Assembly: GCA_964474695.1 (NCBI GenBank)
Contig: CAYYTK010000010.1
Coordinates: 62,001-126,000, forward strand
Origin: DAOUBP01 sp964474695
Lineage (GTDB): Bacteria; Chloroflexota; Anaerolineae; CG2-30-64-16
Direction: 5' to 3'
Length of the DNA: 64,000 bases
The notes beneath the pieces were generated by a model that was not told the origin of the DNA, did not search any database, and saw nothing but the letters and a program-made list of their open reading frames with translations. The position numbers and the translations under genes were made by a program. Each line of letters starts with the position of its first letter. Position 1 is the first letter of the stretch. This document shows positions 56,356 to 62,594 of this stretch, piece by piece.

Positions 56356-57486
56356 CTAACCGGCCACATTGACCCCGATCAGGCGCCCGATGCCGAAGGT
56401 CACCGCGGCGGCGGCCAGGCCGAACAGCACCTGGCGCAGCCCCGAAACCAGGGCGTTGCGGCCGGTCATCAACGTGATGGCCGCGCCGACGAGGAACAGG
56501 CCGAGTGTGCTGACCGCGGCGCTGGCCATGATGCCCGTCATCCCGGTCACAAAGAGGTAGGGGAACACCGGGACGATCGCGCCGATGGCAAACAGCACGA
56601 ACGACGTGATCGCCGCGGTCCACGCGGAGCCGCCCAGTTCGGCCGGGTCGATGCTCAGCTCTTCGCGCGCCAGGGTGTCCAGCGCGGTGGCCTCATCCGA
56701 CAGCAGGCGATCGGCCATCTGCCGCGCCGTGTCGGCCGGCATGCCCTTGGCCTGGTAGATCAGCGCCAGCTCCGCCTTCTCCTCCTCGGGGACTTCGGCT
56801 AGCTCCGCGCGTTCGATGTCCAATTGATGCTGGTACAGCTCGCGCGAGCTCTGCACCGAGAGCCACTCACCCAGCGCCATGGAGAGCGCGCCGGACAGGA
56901 GGCCCGCGAAGCCGGTGAGCAGGATCGTGCGGTTGTCGACCCCGGCGCCGGCCACGCCCATCACCAGGCTGAACACCGACACCAGGCCGTCATTGGCGCC
57001 CAGCACGCCGGCGCGCAGCGCGTTGCCGCCCGCGGCGCGATGCCGTCCCTCGAACCGGGCCACGGCGCTGCCCTCCAACCCGCTGCCGGTCTTGGCGAGC
57101 TGCCGGAAGATGCGCGCGTGCGAGCGCTCATGGCGCGGCAGCCCGGCACCCTCGGCCTCAGGCTGGCCATCGTACTCGGCGCCCGCCTGACCTTCGATGC
57201 CCGCGATGGTGGGCAGAACGAATCCCGCGCCGAAGCGCGCGGCCAGCGCTCCCAGGACGCGCGTGCGCCAGGTGGGCTGGAACGGCGGCGCGGCCACGCC
57301 CGCCTCGCGCAGCTTGTCTTCCCAGAAGCGCATATGGCCGCGCTCGGTTTCAGCCAGCTTTCGATAGACCGCCGCCAGATCCGCGTTCGACTCGTTCCCG
57401 GCCAGCCGCTCGTAGAGCAGCGTTGCGTTGCCCTCCGCTTTGAGGTTCTGCAAATAGCGTTTGACGTCTTGCTGTGCCTGAGCCAT
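56356..57486 (-). CDS. Ferritin-like/VIT1 fusion membrane protein (MbfA-like)
   Basis: 376 residues from the ATG at 57486 (GGAGGAGATC upstream). The N-terminal 140 residues are a rubrerythrin-like ferritin domain with the iron ligands E-x2-H in LAETERGHMRFWEDKL and a later H-x-R segment (RHERSHARIF). The C-terminal 235 residues are a VIT1/CCC1 transporter: ALRAGVLGANDGLVSVFSLVMG, GEWLSVQSS and about five membrane helices (motif VLGANDGLVSVFSLVMG). MbfA-type proteins export iron and protect against peroxide. The TTTGGGATAT repeat cluster upstream may regulate it. Confidence 0.93.
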   Translation of the reverse strand: MAQAQQDVKRYLQNLKAEGNATLLYERLAGNESNADLAAVYRKLAETERGHMRFWEDKLREAGVAAPPFQPTWRTRVLGALAARFGAGFVLPTIAGIEGQAGAEYDGQPEAEGAGLPRHERSHARIFRQLAKTGSGLEGSAVARFEGRHRAAGGNALRAGVLGANDGLVSVFSLVMGVAGAGVDNRTILLTGFAGLLSGALSMALGEWLSVQSSRELYQHQLDIERAELAEVPEEEKAELALIYQAKGMPADTARQMADRLLSDEATALDTLAREELSIDPAELGGSAWTAAITSFVLFAIGAIVPVFPYLFVTGMTGIMASAAVSTLGLFLVGAAITLMTGRNALVSGLRQVLFGLAAAAVTFGIGRLIGVNVAG

Positions 57487-57540
57487 GATCTCCTCCTGAT
57501 GGGCTTGCGAAGCGCGGCCACTCCGGCCGCTACATATCCA

Positions 57541-57621
57541 AAACATATCCCAAATCCTGTTTGGGATATACTTGGGTTATTCACGAGGGGCCGATATCCC
57601 AAATATCCCAAATCATTTGGG
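57541..57621. repeat. Clustered TATCCCAAA motifs upstream of the MbfA-like gene
   Basis: Within 80 bp there are a perfect palindrome ATATCCCAAA-N5-TTTGGGATAT (57545-57569), a second palindrome CCCAAAT-C-ATTTGGG (57607-57621), and further ATATCCCAAA and TTGGGTTAT units. The cluster lies between murI and the ferritin/VIT1 start. It may be a regulator-binding array. Confidence 0.7.
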
Positions 57622-58422
57622 TTATCGCAGCCGGCCGTGGTCCCAGGCAGCGGGCGCGACCGCCGCAGTGATGCCGAGCAGGTCGTGCAGCGCGGCCTGG
57701 AAGTGAGCCGGAGACCCCGTGGTGTAGAAGCGGTGGGCCGGCTGCTCCTCGCCGGCCAGCCAATTGCGCTGTGCCAGCACGCGCGCCACCTGCCGCGCGA
57801 CCGCGGGCGCCGGGTCGATGATCTCGACGCCGGGGCCGGCTTCGGCTTCGATCAGCGGCTGCAAGAACGGGTAGTGGGTGCAGCCCAGCACCAACTCATC
57901 GATCCCCGCGGCCAGCAGGGGCGCCACGTATTCGTGCACGGCCGCGCGCGTGCGCGGCGAATCGAGCTCGCCGGCCTCGATCAGCGGCACCAATGCCGGG
58001 CAGATTTGCGTGTGCACTGTCACGTCGCCGGCGTAGCGGTCCAGCAGGCTGGCGAAGAGCTCGCCCTGGAACGTGGCCGCGGTCGCGATGACCCCGATGT
58101 GGCCGGTGCGCGTGCGCAGCGCGGCGGGTTTCACCGCGGGCTCCATCCCCACGAACGGCACGGCCGGGAACTGCGCCCGCAGCCACCGCAGCGCGGCCGC
58201 CGAAGCCGTGTTGCAGGCGACCACAATGAGCCGGGCGCCCTGGTCCAGCAGGAAGTCCGTGATCCCTTCGGAGAGCGCGCGGATTTCTGCCAGGCTGCGC
58301 TGGCCGTACGGTGCGTGGACCTGATCGGCCAGGTAGCACAGGGGCTGGGCCGGCAGTTGCGCCATGATCTCCCGCACCACCGACAACCCGCCGACGCCGG
58401 AATCGAAAACGCCGACTTTCAT
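57622..58422 (-). CDS. murI: Glutamate racemase
   Basis: 266 residues from the ATG at 58422, where the family N-terminus KVGVFDSGVGGLSVVREI begins. Both catalytic Cys regions are intact: VVACNTASAAALRWL and LVLGCTHYPFL. DQVHAPYGQRS is the conserved third motif. The enzyme supplies D-glutamate for peptidoglycan. Note that not all Chloroflexota make typical peptidoglycan. A longer in-frame extension upstream is only the antisense-like reading through the next gene. Confidence 0.96.
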   Translation of the reverse strand: MKVGVFDSGVGGLSVVREIMAQLPAQPLCYLADQVHAPYGQRSLAEIRALSEGITDFLLDQGARLIVVACNTASAAALRWLRAQFPAVPFVGMEPAVKPAALRTRTGHIGVIATAATFQGELFASLLDRYAGDVTVHTQICPALVPLIEAGELDSPRTRAAVHEYVAPLLAAGIDELVLGCTHYPFLQPLIEAEAGPGVEIIDPAPAVARQVARVLAQRNWLAGEEQPAHRFYTTGSPAHFQAALHDLLGITAAVAPAAWDHGRLR

Positions 58423-58447
58423 CCTTCGCCCTTCATCCTTCATCCTT

Positions 58448-59227
58448 TCATGGACGCGCTGCCGCCACAAAGGCCTCGAAGATGCGGCGGGCATACGGGT
58501 CTGCGCGGAACATCCCCTCGGGATGCCATTGGACGCCCAGGACGAACCGCCGCGCCGGATCCTCGATCCCTTCGATGATGCTGCTGCCGCCGCCATCGGC
58601 GCCGCCATCGACTCCCGCGGCATTGTCGGCCCAGGCCACGGCCTGAAAGCCCTCGGCCACATCTTTGACGGCCTGATGGTGGAAGCTGTTGGTCGGCGCC
58701 TCAGCGGCGTCGAGGATCTGCGCCAGGCGGCTGCCCGGCCGGATGCGGACGCGGTGTGTCGGGCGTTCCCAGGTGCTTTCGGCCAGCTTGAAGTCGTGCC
58801 GCCCGGCCCGGGGCAGTTGCGCCGGGATATGCTGATAGAGACTGCCCCCCGCGGCGACGTTGAGGAGCTGGATGCCGCGGCAGATGCCGAGGATGGGCAG
58901 ATCGGCGGCCAGGGCCCAGCGCGCCAGCGCCAGCTCGGCCGCGTCGCGGGCCGCATCCACCTGGCCCAGGCCGGGGTGATGCGGCTCGCCGTAGTGGGCG
59001 GGGTCCACGTCCACGCCGCCGGCCAGGCAGAGGCCATCCAGGCGTTGGAAGAGATCGTGCAGGATCTCCTCAGGCAGGTAGAGCGGGATGACCAACGGCA
59101 GCGCGCCACAAGCGGCCAGCGCAGCCGGGTAGTTGCCGTTGAAGCGCTGGGTGGGTGTAGCCATATACTCCTGGTCGGCATGGGTGGCGGCGGGTATGCC
59201 GATCAGGGGGCGACGATTTTGGGTCAC
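58448..59227 (-). CDS. Class I glutamine amidotransferase-like hydrolase (PuuD/gamma-glutamyl-GABA hydrolase type)
   Basis: 259 residues. The nucleophile elbow is LPILGICRGIQLLNVAAGGS (Cys in GICRGIQ), and the catalytic His-Glu pair is VQWHPEGMF. LAGGVDVDPAHYGE is typical of Peptidase_C26 family members. It hydrolyses gamma-glutamyl amides such as gamma-glutamyl-GABA. Immediately upstream of murI, so a gamma-glutamyl or wall-peptide substrate is also possible. AAGGATGA direct repeats fill the 25-bp spacer between the two genes. Confidence 0.9.
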   Translation of the reverse strand: MTQNRRPLIGIPAATHADQEYMATPTQRFNGNYPAALAACGALPLVIPLYLPEEILHDLFQRLDGLCLAGGVDVDPAHYGEPHHPGLGQVDAARDAAELALARWALAADLPILGICRGIQLLNVAAGGSLYQHIPAQLPRAGRHDFKLAESTWERPTHRVRIRPGSRLAQILDAAEAPTNSFHHQAVKDVAEGFQAVAWADNAAGVDGGADGGGSSIIEGIEDPARRFVLGVQWHPEGMFRADPYARRIFEAFVAAARP

Positions 59228-59405
59228 GGAAAGCTCCTGGATAGGTGATCAAGGTCGCGAGGATTATAATGCTGGTGTCGGGCGCTGGCAAAGCTGAATC
59301 TCGATCTTGGGCGATGGGGCGCCCTGGTGCGTCGCCGAGTGAGTTTCTCTTGGGGGTGCTGGAGACGCGCTTGACAGGTCCCGGTCGCCCGGCTATAGTG
59401 GGCAC

Positions 59406-61412
59406 ATGACGCGATCCCCAAATGCGCCATTGACGCGCGCCAGCAGATTATTGCGTTCTCCGGCCGCAGTTGCCGGGGTTTTGCTGATCGCCGTTTTCGC
59501 CCTGCTCTATGCGCTCACCCTGGACAACGGGCTGAGACCGGGCGAATTGGAGGGCGGCGACCTGATCACCCATCAGTACGCGCAGGTCCAGGCCCGCTTC
59601 AGCAACGCGCCCGGCTATCCGCTTTACACCCTGGGCGGCTGGCTCTGGTTTCGCCTCGGCCGGCTGCTCGGCGGCGCGGGCGCGAACCCGATCCCCATCC
59701 TCTCCAGCTATTCGACGCTGTGGGCATTGCTGGCGCTGGTTTTGCTGTATGTGTTGATCCTTGAGGTGATTAAGAAACCCGGTTTCTCCGAGAAACCGGG
59801 TTTCTGGGAGAAACCGGGCTTCTGGGAGAAACCGGGCTTCCGGGGCGCCTGGCCTATCGCCTTCCTCGTGACTGCCTTCTACGGGGTCACCTACTTCTTC
59901 TGGTACTATGCGGTCACGACCGAGCAATACACGTCGTCGGTGGCGTGGACGCTGGCCGCGGTGCTGGCCGCGCTGCGGTGGGAGCGCACCCAACGTGACC
60001 GCTACTTGCTGGCCCTGGCGCTGCTGACCGGCATCGGCCTGGCGCATCAGATCACGGTGCTGGCAGTGATACCGCCCATCCTCTGGCTGGTGTTGAGCAG
60101 GCAGCCCGGCGTGCTGCGCCGCGGACGGCTGCTGCTCGGCATTACGGGGTTGGTGCTGCTGCCGCTGCTGAGCTACGGGTACGTCTACGTGCGGGGCGCG
60201 CAGCATCCCGAGTGGCGCGGGGCCGGCCAGTGGGCGAGCACGTGGCAGTGGTTCTGGGCTTTCGTTTCCACCGCACAGGGCCGCGGGGAGTTGACGTGGT
60301 CGCTGCGGCCGCTGTTCACTGCGGAATTCCCCGCGTTGATCTGGCGCGAGATGACCTGGCCGGGGCTGGTGGTCGGCCTGTTAGGCTGGCTGGCCTTGGG
60401 CCGGCGCCGGGCTATCCTGTTCTATGCAACGCTGGTGATCTATGTGGTTTTCTGCTGGATCGATCGGCTGGGGAACTGGTACCAGGTGATCATGCCGCTC
60501 TACGCGCTGCTCGCGGTGGGCATTGCCGCGGCGGCGAATGCAATTGTAGATATCCAACATCCTTCGACTGCGCCGGGGCCCCTCCCCCGGCTCCGCTCAG
60601 GATGCTTCCAAGGTTATTCTCAGAGCAGTGGCGCCGGCGTTCGGCGTGCGGCCGTTATCCTGCTGCTGGTGGCCCTGATCGCCTACCGCGGCGTTGTTTC
60701 CTATCCGCGTGCGGATTCCTCGGATCGCCCTGATGACACCGCTCTTGCGCCTGCCTGGGCCATCCTGGCTGACGATCCCCCGTACGGCACGCGCGTGTTG
60801 GGCGTCCAACCTGAAAACCTGGCGCTTGAGTATGTGACAGGCGTCTGGGGCCGGCGGCCCGACCTGGCCGCCCTGACGACGGCGGAAGCGCGTGCGCACC
60901 TGGGGGGGGCCGGGTTTGCCGTTACGGAGGCGGCGCTGCCGCTGGTAGCCGCGGAGATCAGCCCGGATGTCCGCTACAGTGCACTTGGGCGGACGTTGAT
61001 TGCGATTCGAACGGAGCCGAACCGGACCGTGCCGCCGGGCCTGGCGCCGTGGACGCACGATTACGCCGGCCAGGTGCGGTTGATCGGGGGCAAGTTGAAG
61101 CAGGATCCGAACACGGGGGGGCAGTTGGTGTTCCTGGCCTGGCAGGCGCCCGCTCCGCCCCCTGAAGACTGGTCGGTGTCGGTGCGGTTGATGCGGGGAG
61201 ACGCGGTGATCGCGCAGTTCGACCGCCAACATCCGGTTTCCGGCGCCTATCCCATGACCCGCTGGGCTGCGGGCGAGGTGGTCGCCGATGCCTATTGCTT
61301 TTGCTCCATCTCGGTCGGCCCCGTCGATGGCGTGAGCGTCGTCCTCTATCGTCGCCCAGAGGACGGCAGCTTTGTCAACCTGGACTCGGCCTACTTCGAG
61401 GTCAATCGTTAG
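59406..61412 (+). CDS. DUF2723-like polytopic membrane protein (possible glycosyltransferase)
   Basis: 668 residues. The first membrane helix is followed by the DUF2723 signature: ELEGGDLITHQYAQVQARF and NAPGYPLYTLGGWLWFRLG, then about ten membrane helices with AFYGVTYFFWYYAVTTEQYT. DUF2723 proteins resemble GT-C protein O-mannosyltransferases; a role in wall or glycan assembly is inferred. The last 200 residues are an extracytoplasmic beta-rich domain. Two dispersed DNA repeats are translated in frame: family B as KPGFSEKPGFWEKPGF (about 121-146) and family C as HPSTAPGPLPRLRSGCF (about 385-402), both between membrane segments. Confidence 0.85.
   Translation: MTRSPNAPLTRASRLLRSPAAVAGVLLIAVFALLYALTLDNGLRPGELEGGDLITHQYAQVQARFSNAPGYPLYTLGGWLWFRLGRLLGGAGANPIPILSSYSTLWALLALVLLYVLILEVIKKPGFSEKPGFWEKPGFWEKPGFRGAWPIAFLVTAFYGVTYFFWYYAVTTEQYTSSVAWTLAAVLAALRWERTQRDRYLLALALLTGIGLAHQITVLAVIPPILWLVLSRQPGVLRRGRLLLGITGLVLLPLLSYGYVYVRGAQHPEWRGAGQWASTWQWFWAFVSTAQGRGELTWSLRPLFTAEFPALIWREMTWPGLVVGLLGWLALGRRRAILFYATLVIYVVFCWIDRLGNWYQVIMPLYALLAVGIAAAANAIVDIQHPSTAPGPLPRLRSGCFQGYSQSSGAGVRRAAVILLLVALIAYRGVVSYPRADSSDRPDDTALAPAWAILADDPPYGTRVLGVQPENLALEYVTGVWGRRPDLAALTTAEARAHLGGAGFAVTEAALPLVAAEISPDVRYSALGRTLIAIRTEPNRTVPPGLAPWTHDYAGQVRLIGGKLKQDPNTGGQLVFLAWQAPAPPPEDWSVSVRLMRGDAVIAQFDRQHPVSGAYPMTRWAAGEVVADAYCFCSISVGPVDGVSVVLYRRPEDGSFVNLDSAYFEVNR
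59771..59843. repeat. Family B repeat inside a reading frame
   Basis: Four tandem derivatives of AGAAACCGGGTTTCT, 73 bp, kept in frame within the DUF2723-like gene. They translate as repeated (E)KPGF units in a loop between two membrane helices. Confidence 0.85.
60558..60605. repeat. Family C repeat inside a reading frame
   Basis: ACATCCTTCGACTGCGCCGG at one end and CCGGCTCCGCTCAGGATGC at the other, matching the intergenic copy at 22659 in reverse orientation. It is in frame in the DUF2723-like gene. Confidence 0.85.
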
Positions 61413-61860
61413 TTCGGTCGCGTTCGACGATCGCCGAGATTGTGGCCGTCAGTCCGCCGCCCAGTTTCAACGTGATCTGATGCTGGCCTAGGGTCTTGAC
61501 GGGGTGATCGAGCGCCACGATCCTGCGGTCGATATCCAGCCCGGTCGCCCGCGCCAGGGCTTCCGCGATATCGGCCGAGGTGATGGAGCCGTACAGGCGA
61601 TCGCCGTCGCCGGAGCGAGCCTTCAGGACGATGGTTTGTCCGTTCAGGCGGTTGGCCAATGTCTTCGATTCGGTGACCTTGCGTTCTTGCTTGCGGGTCA
61701 CGGCATCCTTGGCTTGTTGGACTGCCTTGACGCTGCCTTCGGTGACCGGCTCGGCCAGCCGGTTGGGCAGCAGGTAGTTGGCCGCGTAGCCCCCAGCCAC
61801 CTCTTTGATATCGCCAGTGTGGCCCAAGCCTTTGACGTCTTTCAGAAGCAATACGCGCAT
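61402..61860 (-). CDS. rplI: 50S ribosomal protein L9
   Basis: 152 residues, the normal L9 length. The N-terminal rRNA-binding domain MRVLLLKDVKGLGHTGDIKEV and GGYAANYLLPNRLA is unmistakable (quoted MRVLLLKDVKGLGHTGDI), followed by the long linker helix and the C-terminal domain (DGDRLYGSITSADIAEAL). It converges with and overlaps by 11 bp the membrane gene. The usual partners rpsF and ssb are absent here. Confidence 0.98.
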   Translation of the reverse strand: MRVLLLKDVKGLGHTGDIKEVAGGYAANYLLPNRLAEPVTEGSVKAVQQAKDAVTRKQERKVTESKTLANRLNGQTIVLKARSGDGDRLYGSITSADIAEALARATGLDIDRRIVALDHPVKTLGQHQITLKLGGGLTATISAIVERDRTND

Positions 61861-62028
61861 TTGGGCTTACTCCCTTTGGTGGATTTGTTCAGGACGCGCT
61901 CACAGTGAAGCTGGGCCATTATAACATAGCTGGAGGGGATGCCCAACAGCAACCGCCGCAGTGACACAACTATGGCCGCCGACGCGGCCGCGCCTTCGGG
62001 GCCGCTGGGGAGATGTGCGAGGCGAGGA
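61861..62028. other. Intergenic stretch before rplI
   Basis: 168 bp. GAGTAAGCCC-type bases directly precede the L9 ATG on the minus strand, and CAGCTTCACTGTGAGC is seen near 61900. TTATAACA near 61918-61925 could hold its -10 region. No gene. Confidence 0.4.
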
Positions 62029-62229
62029 TCAGCCGACGACCGCGCCGAAATAGTAGCTCCAGTCCGGGTCATGGTGATCCGGGTGCATCACTGACCGCGC
62101 GGATTGCTCACCCGGCTGCGCGGAGGCGCCTGCCTGCTTGGTGCGTTCGGCCTTGGCGCTGGCGTCCGGGTCTGCCTGGGTCTCTTTTGCCGGGGTGGGC
62201 GGCTGATGTTTGTACGCACCTGGGTTCAT
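62029..62229 (-). CDS. Small hypothetical protein behind a leader RNA
   Basis: 66 residues, hydrophilic, Ala/Pro/Glu/Lys-rich, ending HHDPDWSYYFGAVVG. There is a very strong ribosome site (GAGGAGGAGAAACCC) and an intrinsic terminator 35 bp upstream of it, both in favour of a real gene. No family recognised. Confidence 0.6.
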   Translation of the reverse strand: MNPGAYKHQPPTPAKETQADPDASAKAERTKQAGASAQPGEQSARSVMHPDHHDPDWSYYFGAVVG

Positions 62230-62264
62230 GGGTTTCTCCTCCTCAATTGGCTGGGCTCAGGTTG

Positions 62265-62301
62265 AAAAAAGGCGGGGCGCCCCGTTTGGGAGGCCCCGCC
62301 T
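62265..62301 (-). terminator. Intrinsic terminator of the leader RNA
   Basis: Arms AGGCGGGGC / GCCCCGCCT (62293-62301 with 62270-62278) followed on the minus strand by six U. The 14-base loop contains CCAAACGGG. Confidence 0.82.
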
Positions 62302-62356
62302 GCTGATCTCCAGGTCTTCTCTGCCCTGTTGCCTGCGCTACCTGCCGCCAAACGGG

Positions 62357-62419
62357 TTAAGCTCCTTTGTTAAGGAGCTCAGTAAGCGACAGGACGATCA
62401 GGCCAGGGCAGCGGTTCAT
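62357..62419 (-). CDS. Possible 20-residue leader peptide
   Basis: MNRCPGLIVLSLTELLNKGA, with AGGTGA ten bases before the ATG. Eight of its 20 residues are Leu, Ile or Val. The stop overlaps the AAGGAG hairpin, as in translation-coupled attenuators. It is too short to judge by composition alone. Confidence 0.4.
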   Translation of the reverse strand: MNRCPGLIVLSLTELLNKGA

Positions 62420-62450
62420 GATCTATCATTCACCTAAGAAAGCTGAGTCA

Positions 62451-62479
62451 AAGTTATCACAGGTCCCCCAGGCTGTCAA
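62451..62479 (-). promoter_or_regulatory. Promoter of the leader RNA
   Basis: Minus-strand TTGACA (62479-62474), exactly 17 bases, TAACTT (62456-62451): one of the best sigma-70 matches in the window. Confidence 0.8.
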
Positions 62480-62540
62480 ATCGCGAAAATCGCCGGGGGC
62501 GCGTAGATCGGCTGAAGCCCTGGCCCCCGGAGCGTTTTGG

Positions 62541-62568
62541 AATACCCGGCAGGGGTTGTGCTATACTG
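62541..62568 (+). promoter_or_regulatory. Promoter of moeA
   Basis: An extended -10, TGCTATACT, with TATACT at 62563-62568, 27 bp before the moeA ATG. TTGGAA near 62538-62543 is a poor -35 at 19 bases; the extended -10 may suffice. Confidence 0.55.
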
Positions 62569-62594
62569 CCGAAAACGCAAACGGAGCAATCGGC

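Larger units (their letters stand above)
62263..62444 (-). ncRNA. Attenuator-like leader RNA
   Basis: About 180 nt between a sigma-70 promoter and an intrinsic terminator, upstream of the 66-residue gene. In order: a 20-residue open frame (62419-62357) rich in Leu/Ile/Val; an 8-bp hairpin AGCCTCC-type (AGCTCCTT/AAGGAGCT, 62360-62379) overlapping its end and hiding an AAGGAG; the segment CCCGTTTGG (62356-62348); and the terminator (62301-62265), whose loop holds the exact complement CCAAACGGG (62289-62281). The 9-bp match allows an alternative fold that could compete with termination. Family unknown. Confidence 0.6.

Noticed and set aside
57622..59181. A single 519-residue protein joining murI to the upstream region
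   Set aside because: Glutamate racemase starts cleanly at 58422. The extension is another frame of the amidotransferase gene, which is itself intact.
62263..62444. 6S RNA
   Set aside because: The length fits, but the 5' and 3' ends do not pair into the long closing stem with a central bubble that 6S RNA needs.
62263..62594. Molybdenum-cofactor riboswitch upstream of moeA
   Set aside because: The structured elements (promoter, terminator with U-run) face the minus strand, away from moeA, and no Moco-motif conserved segments were recognised.
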